From Paracyclopina nana (lineage: Eukaryota; Arthropoda; Copepoda; Cyclopoida; Cyclopettidae), in contig JAGUCH010000002.1 in NCBI GenBank assembly GCA_019096065.1, positions 16,132,501 through 16,196,500 on the forward strand: a stretch of 64,000 nt of DNA, read 5' to 3'. A program made the position numbers and the translations under genes. The number at the start of each line of letters is the position of its first letter. Position 1 is the stretch's first letter. The notes below the pieces were generated by a model. It was not told the DNA's origin. It did not search any database and was given only the letters and a program-made list of their open reading frames with translations. Of this stretch, positions 24,934-36,187 are shown one piece after another.

Positions 24934-25673
24934 TCTGTGCACTCTTGTTATGCTACTGTTGTTATTGTTACATTTAACAAAAAACATCTTTTTGCCCCGT
25001 TCATGATATTGAATAAAGCTAGGTGCACAATGGTGCACTGTGATCGCATGAAAACAGCTCTTGAACAGGTTGACCCACCGTTTCCCGAGTCAGTGAATCG
25101 AGCCTACCTTTCTCAGGCGTGCAGTCAGGCTACGCGCTGGGCGCCATGCACGCACCGCATAGCCCTAGCTACCTGTAGCTCGACCTAGCATCCGATCTGA
25201 TATGGAGTCAAAGATTCGCAGCGCCATCTAGCAGCTGCACTGCATAGAGGATCAAAAATTGGCATTTATTAGGCATTTTGAGCACCCAAAGCCAAAAACT
25301 TCATTAATATGATAAAATGGCACCCTTTCAAGCTATAAAACCACGCTCAACTCATGTCCAAATGTACTAGCTTTTAATAGTTAAACCCAAATTCCTCTAG
25401 CCCGGCTACATCAGCCAATCGAATTGCCGCTCTTAATCACGTGGCAAGAGTGACAGTTCGACCAAAAATACTTGCTTCAAAAGCGCCATCTACCGAAAAA
25501 GTTTGTCCCTCTTATAGGTAACTGTGGGATTTCATGTAAGAGATGAAGTGAATGCAAGGAAATGACGCTCGGAATATTGTGCACTAGTTAAGCCGCGCGA
25601 TAATAAAAAACGCCTTTCCGGTGCTTGGCGATAGGCGAGTCACTTAATTTTGACTGCAGCAGCAGCAAAGGAC
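24934..25673. other. Spacer between the two NOX genes
   Basis: About 740 bp with no open frame of note. A polyadenylation signal AATAAA for copy 1 is at 25,012-25,017, about 80 nt after its stop. The promoter and 5' UTR of copy 2 should lie in the remainder, but no core element could be assigned. Confidence 0.55.
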
Positions 25674-28600
25674 ATGGGTGGTGTTAGCTTTGAGCAAAGG
25701 AGGGCTGCAGCCCTCAACACCTGCAGGATGGAGTTGAGCCAGGCGTCGAAAAGCGGGATCGTGACGATCCCTGACTTGGAGCAAGTGGTAGCTAATTCCG
25801 ATTTTATGACCGCCGTTTATCGCCTTTTCGACCACGAGAACCAATCTCGCCTCACCGTAGATGATTGGCTACGCAATTTGAAAGATAACCTCGAGTAGGT
25901 CCTATAATGCACTTAGCAGCTACCCCCCTTTTTTTCCAATCTGCTCTTCCATTCCCAGATTCGACTCTGGAGATCGGTTTGACGACTTGTACCAGCTCGT
26001 TGAGAGCGTTGCACTTCTCAAAACAGAGCAGCGTGATGGCAAGCTTCTCACCGTGGAAATGCTGCAGAGCATCTTCGCTGCTCACGGAGTGATAAAAATG
26101 GCGAGTAGAAATATAGACAACAGTATCAAAACAAAGGCATGCCATCTACTGGCATTTTTGCAGAAACACTTGGGAGTTGAGAGCTCAAAATCGTGTTTCG
26201 TTTCTATGAATCGACCCACTTTCTTTTAATTGCAAATGATTAGTATAAATACTTTTATTTTACTAATGCTTGCATCAGTACTCTAACATATCTTGATATT
26301 AAGTATCGAATGGTTTAAAACCTATTTCAGCATCATAAGGAATGCTTTGAAAAGATTGCTCACACTTATGTACTTGGGTCTTTAAAATCCCAGCTGTTGC
26401 CCATAATGGCCGCTGGGATCGCTCTACATCAATGTTATTGCTATGATACTAATGTGAATAATTTCCATGCGCAGAATCAATCATATGCATGCATCATTTT
26501 GCTTCTTGCAGCTGGCTGACAGCTTGAGGAGGAAAAAAACCGACTTTATTATTGGATGCGATGAAATCATGGCTTTTCTGGCCAATGCCACGTCGCCCAA
26601 GTGAGCAGAGGGAATTGCCATTTTATCATGCAATCACAATCATGATGTTCTCTTCTTCGCAGGTGGCAGACAAATATTTCCGATGAAGACGTCAAGCAAT
26701 TTATTGCCTACTTCAGAAAACACGCGGGCAACAAGTTGGCACTCAACAAGGAGGCGTTCAAAAAGGTTGTCACCTCCAAAAATGTGAGTTTTATCTGTAA
26801 TATGTTTGGTAGACAAACATGCATGAGTCGGCCTTTGTTGCAATGAAGCAAGCAGACCACAAAGATGGGGACTGCCAAAAAGTGAGCTGGAGTAAAAAAT
26901 GGCGTAGCCAAGTTTGGCTCACTAAATAATCCCCCATACTAAATGGGCTGACAGGAAAAATTCCTTCAAGTTTACTCTCTACAAAACTGCTTAGAGGGGA
27001 TTTGCATAATGCCACTGAGTAAAAAGAGGTATATATATATATATAGATGAAACTTTGAACTGGCTCAGGCAATTTTGGACCTCACAGACGCTTGTCTTTA
27101 AGCCTTAATAAAATTTCCAATTGGTGGCAGTAGCACATTGACTAATTGTTTTGCGTGATGATGACTTCCACCGTTTTTTGTCGTTTTCTCTAATATGTAG
27201 GAGGTATAATTAAGTCCAACCACCATGCGGCACTAATTAATCAGAGTTTGCCCAAGTTGGCAAAATGTTCAACAAATCTGTGCGCGGAGGCCATAACCGT
27301 CAATTTGATTGTTTTTTCATGTGCAATAAAAGCACGAGGACTAGCATATAGCTGTATCCCAACCAGAGATTTTCACAATTTTTCTGAAAGTTATTATCAC
27401 ATGTTGGCACTCCTTCATTTTACCCAGGTTGCGTTTATGTCGTCATATGTAGCAATTACTGCCTCACAACGTATGTAAATAAAAAATTGAAGGTGAAACA
27501 TAAAATTGGTGGTTTCAATTTTACTTAGGTGTCAAGGCACTTAATGTTACGAAATGACATGTCCACTCTATGTTGATAAAACGTTCAAGTTTCGCTGAGG
27601 TTTTTTTTGGCGTTTGAGGGCTCAGAATTTCAAGTAGGGTTAGCGTGTTAACACTCCTTCGCCTTTCCCAAGTTGTCTTTATGTTGTTATGTCAAATTAA
27701 ACTGCCTCACCACCTTTACATGAAAAATCGAAGGTGACTCTGAAAATTGGTGTTTCCAATTTTACCTAGGTGTCAAGGCAGATAATGTTGCATAATGACA
27801 TAAACTCTAAGTCGATAAAACATACAAGTTTCACTGAGGGGTTTTGGCGACTGAGGGCTCAGGATTTCTGGTCGGGATGTAGCATGCATCCAGTTTGGAA
27901 ATGAGAAACGAAATTAAATCTGCATGATATATGGCTCCTCATTTTCCAGGACTACTTCGCTGAGAGAGTCTTTGCGGTCTTCGATCAAAACAAGGACGGG
28001 CTCGTCTGCATCGACGAGTACACGGAGGCCATGAAGAAATTATCGCAGAACGGACAAGATGAAGCCACAGAGTTTCTCTTCCGCATATTCGATTACAATG
28101 GTAAATTGACGCATTTTCTGCCGTATCACGCTTGATTAATACAAACTCGGCCTATGTATATACACTGCTGTGCAGGTTGAGTGCGTATCTTGGCACGCCT
28201 GCCGAGTTTGGGGGGAAATAATGGATAGATGGGCAGATCTGCTCCCATGATTAGATATGATAGATATATCCCCGAACTAGATTAGCTACACAAATACACT
28301 GCTATACAGCCGCTCTAATCTGATGAAAAACTGAACTGACATTCAAGAGAAAAAATCCCCGCTCGCTTGGGAACCATATGTATACTACATATAAATGTGA
28401 AGTAGGCATTTACAATTTCCTGTAAAACTCGAGGCTTGATGCATGCAATAATCCTCTTTAAAGTCTCCAAATTTTACTCTCTAACAGGCAGAAACGTGTC
28501 CATTTTGCCATTTCTCGGAACTTGTGGCGGCAAAAGTATTTTTATTTTTCCTGTATGCATTTAAAAGTAATGGCTATAATTGTGTAGATTGGAATCATTT

Positions 28601-31600
28601 TTCACTTTGATTGTCGAGCTTAAAAGATGTTAATGATGATATCTGCTTAAAACCACTGTGCACTGATGGCTTTGCAGTGCATCAGTCACGTGACACAGTT
28701 GTTATGGATTGCTTCGTCATGCTTCCCTCCTAAGCTATCTATCAAGCTGTTTGCTTAGCAATTTGGCCAGCTTTAATTGCAGAATAAAAAGGTTTGCACA
28801 TACGATAGGCAAACTGCTGATTTTAGTTAAAATTAAGTTGCACTTGAGACTGGTTAAAAAAACTTAGAAGAGGCAAGAAAATGGCTTTGCAAATTGATTT
28901 TCTGCTATTGTGCGAAATCCAGCACAAACACCAAATATGAAAGCCAATTCTATTGACTGCTTCACTTTTTAAGGCCAAATTTGGATCAGAAGCGGATTGT
29001 GACACATAAAAGCAATCTTTAACAAGAAGCTAGCTGAACGCAGCCTTCCCAACAAGAAAGTTTTGAGCTATTGTATTAGTGTTAGCGCTCCTTCCTTTTA
29101 CCCAGGTTGAGTTTCTGTCGTTATGTAACAATTACTGCCTTCCCAACCAGAAAATTTCTGAAAAAATATTCTAAGGTGTTCGCACTCCTTCGTTTCACCC
29201 AGGTTGAGTTTATGTCATTATGTAACATTAACTTCAGTACCACCTTTGTAAAAAAATAGAAAAAAACGAAGTTGACACCGAAAATTGGTGTTTTCTATTT
29301 TAACAAGGTGTCAAGTCATATAAAGTTACATAATGACATATACTTTGACTGAAACAAATGTTGATAAAAGGTACAAGCTTCACTGAGGGTTTTTTCTTTG
29401 GTGTATGAGGGCTCAGAATTTCTGGTTGGGTTACCCCACCTATGTAAAAAAAATTGAAGCTACATAGTGACTCGGATTGGTTATTTTTATTTTACTTAAA
29501 TGTAAAAAAGGCAGTTAATGTTACACAATGACTAAAATTGTATATTGATAAAAATATAGCTTTCACTGAGGGGTTTTTTTTGGCTCCGAATTTCTGGTTG
29601 GGTAAGAGAGCCTAAGTGCAATATTTATGGGGGACACCGCACCTTTTTCAAGTTGAAAATGGAGGAAATCTCGTCGCTCCACTGGTACCAGCCCTGCGGA
29701 CATTGCCGCTTCACTCGCTAGTAGCGGTGCAAGAATGACATGATCTCCATGTAGATAAAACCATCCAAGTTTCACTGAGGGCCTCTATTTATGCGTTTGA
29801 TAGCTCAGAATTTCTGGTTGGGTGTGCAATACGATACGTTTCAGATGACGGACGACTCAGCGCCAAAGAAATGGAGGATGCACTCAAAGCTTCGCTCGAA
29901 GAGAATGGCATGAGCCTGGATCCGGAGCAGATAACCAATTTGGTCATTGGCCTGTGGGAGGACGCAGGCCTTAACGACACTCTCTCGGACACAATGCAAT
30001 TGAGCGATTTGAGGACGCAGCTATCCAAGCATGCGGGTCTGGTGTCGGGGCTCACAAAAAGGTGCGCGATAATTACGACCACGATGAGGAGGAGGAGAAT
30101 GACTGGCAGAACTTGACATGATGATTTTTTTAGCATCACAAAATGGGTCCTACCGCCAACGGGGTCGTCGTCGCAAAAAGGTGTGACAGCCGACCACAGC
30201 AACAGCAGGAGGAGCAAGGTCACCTCGGTGTCTGAGAGGTGGCGGAAAAGTGTCAACTATGTGCTGGGCAACCTGCAGCTCATCGCCTTTTTGGCCGCCT
30301 TCATTTCTGCCAACGTGTACCTCTTCTCTGCACGCTTGGCCTACTACGCCGACTTCAAAAATGTGGACGGAGGAGCCAACTTCATGTTCATGCTGTCACG
30401 CGCCAACGGCCTTTGCCTGGACTTTAACTCCATGGTGGTTTTGGCGCTGGTCCTGCGCCACACCATGACACTTTTGCGCAAATTGGGCTTCGCCGCCCTT
30501 TTGCCCCTGGATCATCACATCTGGCTGCACAAAGTCACTGGCATCTTGATCTTCTGTCAGGCGTGGTAAGCATTCGTACAACTTAATTCACACATAACTA
30601 GCTCGGTCGAATTGATGGCCAGGTTTCACACGATCATGCACTTGCTCAATCTGGGCATCAATGTGGCTCCACACCCAATCAGATTTGTGGTGGTCAACGA
30701 GGCATACCTCAACTCCTCGGCCATCGACTACCATTTCCCAGAGGGCTGCAGGCTCAGCCCCAACCAAACGGAGCAAGAGTGCGAGGACGAAAACGGCCTC
30801 TATCGCTCGGGCTTCGGAGGCTACAATTACGCTGAGTGGTTGCTCACGATGAAGCCGCACGTGTTTGGCCTGGTACCAGGCATGGCCTTCCCCACCGGAG
30901 TCGTCTTGGCCGTGGTCATCACCGTCATGTTCATATGCTCTCTGCCGTTTGTGCGACGAGGAGGTCACTTTGAGGTCTTCTACTTCTCGCACCTTCTCTA
31001 CGTGGCGTACTATGGTGCACTTTTGCTGCACGCTCCCGCATGCTGGAAATGGGTTGCGGTGCCGGTGGCCATTTTCATGCTCGAGGTTGTCTACAGGGGC
31101 CTCTCCATGCTCAACAGCATGAGCATGGGAGCGAGCGTCATCACCGAGGCTGTCATCCTGCCCTCCAAAGTGACCGGCCTCGTCATCAAGAGGCCAGACC
31201 GGTTCAACTTCCACCCCGGAGACTGGGTCTTCGTCAAGATTCCGGCAGTGGCCAAGTTTGAATGGCATCCGTTCACCATCAGCTCCGCTCCGGAGGAGAA
31301 GAACCACTTCACCCTGCACATTCGAGGGGTTGGTGGTTGGACGAGAAACCTCTACAATTTCGTCACTGAGGAGCTGCTCCACAAGCAAAGCAGCCAGCCG
31401 CAAATAATGGACACATCATCGAGAAAACGTTCACGTTTCCACTCCATACGAGGGTACATACATATACAATACCATCATCATATTTGCATAACGAGCACAG
31501 CATATAAGTTGCACAGAAAGTCCCACAATTATCGGAGTGAACATGCTGCCAAAAAAAAAGGTGGGACGATCTGTATACATAGTATGTTGTAGGAGCGTTG

Positions 31601-32659
31601 TGCGCAAAGTCTCGCACTTTTTGACTGGCGGAGAACGGCTGACATTTGCGGATAACGATGCCCAATTTGAGGGAGAGGCCAAACTTCTCACTACCTACTC
31701 TATCATGCGGAGAAAGCCGTCGATCGTGCGATATCAGAAAACGAGCCGTCAAGAGCAAGAAGGCAAGTTGATGCATCACGACGCGTCATCGCATTAAAAA
31801 GAGCACTAATCCATATTGCTCCTTCTCTATGCACAGTGGGCGAATCAATCAATGAGCAGGACATGGAAAATGCAGGGCTAAAAAATACTCTATCTAGGCC
31901 AGTCAAGATTTACATCGACGGGCCTTTCGGAGCCCCTGCCAGCAACATTTTCAGGGCCCATCACGCCGTGCTCATCGCCACGGGAATCGGCGTGACACCG
32001 TTTTCATCCATTCTCCAGTCAATTATGCACAGGTGCGGGCAGCCCGCTGCGGATCCGGAGAAGAACCACTAGTAATTATATATGCAAACTTAGGTTTTGG
32101 GACATCAAGAGCCGCTGCCCGAACTGCGACTTCCAGTGGACGTCTCGCGAGAAAATGAGCGCGGCCCTCTTCAACTTGACCAAGGTGGACTTTTTCTGGA
32201 TCAACCGCGACCAGAGCTCGTTCTTGTGGTTTGTCCACCTGCTCACTCAGCTGGAGCTGGAGCAGGCGACGAAAATCGACGGCGAGAGGTTCCTCGACAT
32301 GCATATGTACATCACGTCGGCCTTGCAGAAATCCGACATGAGGGCAGTCACCCTCAATTTGGCTCTGGACCTGCTCTACGAAAAGGTGCTCTGCACATTA
32401 AAACATACTCAATCATCATCAAATGACCAGATGCTTTTTTCCCCCTCCCCGAATAACACAGGACAAAAAAGACCTAATCACGGGACTCAAGTCCCGCGCC
32501 AAAGCCGGACGCCCCGACTGGGACTCGGTGTTTGAGCGGCTCAAAGGAGAAAATAAGGGTCCTATTTCGGTGTTCTATTGTGGCAATCCGGCCCTCGCAT
32601 CCACGCTCAAGAAAAAGTGCCAAGAACATGGGTTCAGATTCTACAAAGAAGTCTTCTGA
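25674..32659 (+). CDS. NOX5: NOX5-like NADPH oxidase, copy 2 (tandem paralogue)
   Basis: Twelve exons: 25674-25894, 25959-26088 (or 26100), 26512-26600, 26663-26783, 27950-28100, 29845-30061, 30134-30565, 30623-31453, 31593-31762, 31837-32032, 32094-32385, 32462-32659; 1,015-1,019 aa. It is homologous to copy 1 over its length: EF-hand region, heme core with LHK and WFHTIMH, HPFTISSAP, NADPH-binding ATGIGVTPF, and C terminus FYKEVF. Two canonical EF-hand loops remain (DQNKDGLVCIDE and the loop ending DDGRLSAKE). The loop equivalent to DTNQDGAVSVDE of copy 1 is replaced by a basic stretch, LADSLRRKKTDF. The insert between FAD and NADPH halves is much shorter. The intron after 31762 uses a GC donor (AAG|GCAAGT). 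The end of exon 2 is uncertain: a weak GT donor at 26089 or a GC donor at 26101. The ATG at 25674 was chosen because the frame upstream opens only through TTG. Confidence 0.9.
27029..27045. repeat. TA dinucleotide microsatellite
   Basis: A short run of alternating ta in intron 4 of NOX copy 2. Confidence 0.8.
27355..27880. repeat. Two palindromic MITE copies in NOX copy 2 intron 4
   Basis: Starts with cccaaccagagattttcac, has an internal end tgagggctcagaatttc near 27,617-27,640 and ends with tgagggctcaggatttctgg near 27,870. The interior carries the same self-complementary segments as the copies in NOX copy 1. Confidence 0.8.
29045..29822. repeat. MITE cluster in NOX copy 2 intron 5
   Basis: Several family ends are visible: cccaaccagaaaatttctg near 29,142, tgagggctcagaatttctgg near 29,405-29,430, ccgaatttctggttggg near 29,586, and gctcagaatttctggttggg near 29,802-29,821. 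The captured NOX exon fragment (29,582-29,722) lies inside this cluster, and exon 6 begins 23 bp after its end. Confidence 0.75.
29582..29722 (-). pseudogene. Inverted fragment of NOX copy 1 exon 8 and adjoining intron
   Basis: About 140 bp on the minus strand match 23,707-23,856 at roughly 95% by eye. The match covers the last ~88 nt of exon 8 of copy 1 (encoding the part ending SSIFNLKK), its GT donor, and the first ~60 nt of intron 8 up to the MITE end cccaaccagaaa. The fragment is antisense to the host gene and inside its intron, so it cannot be part of that gene's product. One side stops exactly at the MITE terminus, which suggests it was carried by a MITE. Confidence 0.88.
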
Positions 32660-32773
32660 TGATTATTATTGTGTAGCCAATGTAAAATATACTCTATAAC
32701 GCCATGAAGCATGACGCGGTCCCTATTATGTGCATGCACATGTATGTAGCAACCTGCCAAGGTACCAGGGAAT

Positions 32774-35700
32774 ATGTATAGGCAGGTACACAAGTTTCAG
32801 TCAAAGGAAAAACCGAGCAACAAAGCGGCTCTTATGAACTTGGTCAACAACAACGAGGAGGTGGAGGCCGCAGCAGCAGCCTCCACCACAGCCCCCAATG
32901 CGAGGCTCTACGAGAGGAGGGCAGATAGAAGATCCACCCAGCTCCAGCTCATCAACCTGTCAAACCTTCCAAAGGAGCTGAGGCTGAGTCAGCGGAAGAG
33001 CAAAAGCATCTCCTTCTCCGGCATCAGCTATGCCATTGACAGGCTCTTGAGCATGAAGCACAGCATGTCATCCTCGCAGTTGGAGGCCGAGGAGGCCCTA
33101 CAAAGCGGGGACACGGAGAGAATACTGGCCATCCAAAGCAGCCGAGACGGAAAAAAGCTCAGTGGCCTCGCCAAGGCTGCCATGCGAGCAGGAAATGAGG
33201 AGCTTATTGAGGCCACCCTAGCCTCCATTGACGACCTTAGTACCACGAACCATTACGGCCTGCTGCACGTAGCGGCCGAGCACGGGCTCGAAAACGTGTG
33301 CACGCTCCTCGTGGACAAGTACGGGCTGTCACCGATGATGGCCTTCGACTCCGAAGGCTACACGCCCATCCATTATGCGGCCCGGGAAGGCCACCTGGGC
33401 ACCCTCATCCTCATGCATACGCAGTTCCGAGGCGATTTGAACGCCAGCCAGCCAAATCGAGAAAACGGCCCTTGGACTCCGCTGCATGCGGCCGTCCTCG
33501 GCAATCAAGTGGCCACGGTCAAGTACCTACTGGCCAACAAGGCCAACACCGCTCCGGTGTCGTTCTCGAGCACTCCGCTTCATTTGGCTGCGGAGAACAA
33601 CAGCGTTGAGTGCATCGATGCGCTCTTGGCTCACAGCGCCTTGGTCGACCCATTGCGAGGCCAGCGCGAAAGGGTCACACCGCTCCATATCGCCTGCTCA
33701 AATGGGTATCTGGAGGCCGCCCAGACACTCCTTCAGCATGGAGCCGATCCCAACTCGAGGAATGGAAGGGGGGAAACGCCCCTCCACCTCGCTTGTCGTG
33801 TCTTGGCAGCTCCACTGATTGTCGCCCTGATTGAAAAGGGGGCCATGGTTGAGGCGGTGGATCCAGAAGGAAGACCTCCGCTGCACTATGTGATCAACAG
33901 CAAGCAGCGAGGCGGAGGCAGGGAATGCATGAAGATCCTCCTCGAGAGGGGAGCCAACATAAATCAGGTGGACAATATAGGCATGACCCCGGTTCACATT
34001 GCTGCCGTGAATGCAAACAGCTCCAAGCTCGAGTACCTCATTGAGCAGGGAGCCGATCTGTGCATGCGCAACAATGCGGGCAAATCCGGGCTGCAGTTTG
34101 CGCTCAAACACTTGCCGTCCACGACAATGGCCGCAATCCGGAGCAGAATGGACGCGAGCATGGTGGTAAGATTGCATGCAACCGTCACACTTTTCTCGGA
34201 AGAACGGGCAAGAAATGATGATGATTGACTTTGCAGATGACCTCTGGGGCGGAATCTGAAATGGACTCTGAAGTGAAGCTGGATTTCGGCATGTTCCTAC
34301 CCCCCGCCCAGGTGAACCCGAAAAACGCAAGGAGCGACGTGGAGATGTTCAACGAAATGCTCAGGTTCTCGGTCCACATTGACAAGCTCCTCCTGCATCC
34401 TCTGTCCCAATGCTACCTCCATTTGAAGTGGGCGCAAATCCAGAACTTTTACTACTTCCTCATAGTCCTTGCCCACCTCATTTACTCCGTCATTTACACT
34501 GCCTACTCGGCAGCTGTCTTCAGATTTCTGTGCTCGCCAGTGGGGCAAAATGCAGATGTGATTGTCTGCAATTTCACCAAGGAAGTCCCCCGAGACAGTG
34601 AGTACCCTATCCAGGTTGTTCCACACAATCCGGAGAAATGAGCTATCTCGTTTCCGAAAGTGTGCAGGGAGAATCTATTGCAAGTAGACGTGCATATAGT
34701 ATATGGTATAAAAAATATGGAATTACTTTTTCTAGCCGCTTTGACATGCTGGATTTTCCTCAACATTTTCACCATAATCTACGTCATCTACGAGGGCACC
34801 AAGGCCATGCACCTAAAGTGGCAGTATTTGAAGGAGTACGAATCTTGGCTGAACATTTGCACCAACCTATCCTTCATTCTCATCAGCTTTCATAACAATC
34901 CCTTCGCCTGGAAGGAGGCTGACGTGGTCATGGGGAGATGGCAGTACCATGTCAATGGCATTGGCGTCTTTGCCACCTGGTTGCTGCAAATGTTCCTCAT
35001 TGGCCGAGTGCCGAGATTCGGCCTGTACGTGGAAATCTTCAAAAAAGTGTCCAAGACATTCATCAACTTTTTCCTGGCCTTCATCTTCCTTTTTGTGGCC
35101 TTTGCTGCCTCCTTCCTCGCGCTGTTTCCGGAGCACAGGGCATTCAGCTCTTATTCTCCTGCAGTCATGATCAAAGTGATGGTCATGATGCTCGGCGAGC
35201 TGGAGTACGATGACCTGCTGCACCCAACCAATCTGGAGGTCAAGACCAATGGAAGCCAAATGACAATTGATGAAGTCGCTCAGAGCCAGAATTTCCCGTT
35301 CGCCTCCCAGGTGATGGTTGCAATTTTTATCCTCTTGGTTTCGTTCATCATTATGAACCTGCTTTTCGGGCTCGCTGTCGCTGACATTCAGGTATAATTT
35401 ATGATAATGAAAATCTGCAAATCAAATGTATTAAAGGGCTCATATCATGATTCCTGCAGGAACTCTACAAGGTGGCTCGAGTGCACCAGCTCATCCAACA
35501 AGTGCAATTGATTTCCTACATGGAACGAGTGCTGCTGTCACCAGCCTCAAACTACTTACCACAAAGGCTGAATGCTTACATTAGGCACAAATTTAAAGGC
35601 CTCAGGACGAATGGGCGATATTTCCACATCCGCAACTCGGACAAGACTCAAATCAATCACCGAGGCCTTCCGGCCGATTTGGTCTACCTGACCTATTCAA

Positions 35701-35973
35701 AAGCCTCAGAGTGAGTAAAATTTGGCTTTGATCTGAGCCCAATAAAAGACTCGAAATTTTTTCAGGCTGAGTAGACAAGAAAAGAAGGAGGCGTCATTGT
35801 CTATTGAAAAACGACTGAGCGAGCTAACCGAAAAAATGGATTTGCTACAAAAACTCCTGATGAATAACTACCGTGATCAAAGTCACAAAGCAATATCCTC
35901 CATTTCGGAGAGTACCGTGTCTGTCAGGTCATCCAACAATCCTCTTGATGATAATAGAACTCTGACATTATGA
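32774..35973 (+). CDS. pain: Painless/TRPA-like ankyrin-repeat TRP cation channel
   Basis: Five exons: 32774-34165, 34237-34597, about 34700-35391, 35460-35710, 35766-35973; 967 aa. The start of exon 3 is uncertain: 34700 keeps the phase with the strong GTGAGT donor at 34598. Residues ~125-450 are ankyrin repeats (NHYGLLHVAAEHG, GYTPIHYAAREGH, WTPLHAAVLGN, STPLHLAAENN, VTPLHIACSNG, ETPLHLACR). Six membrane segments follow; the pore region contains MMLGELEYDDL and S6 is FILLVSFIIMNLLFGLAVAD. Family members are nonselective cation channels for noxious heat, chemicals or mechanical stimuli, acting in the plasma membrane; the stimulus here cannot be predicted. A coiled-coil-like stretch (IEKRLSELTEKMDLLQKLL) is near the C terminus. 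The first ATG follows 114 bp after the NOX stop, on the same strand. Confidence 0.88.
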
Positions 35974-36187
35974 GAAATACACGATAAGGAAAAAAGATAA
36001 TGTCTTCAAAGAGATAAGAGCAAGGGCATATACAGAAATACTGCATCATTATATAAAGCTTTTAAAAAAATGACAAGTTATTCATAAGCAGTTTTTAGAA
36101 TAGACACACATTTCAAATAAGCACATTTCAGATAGAATCGAGGTGAAGTGCACTCATTTTGTACACTTGCAGGGCTGCACATAGGAA

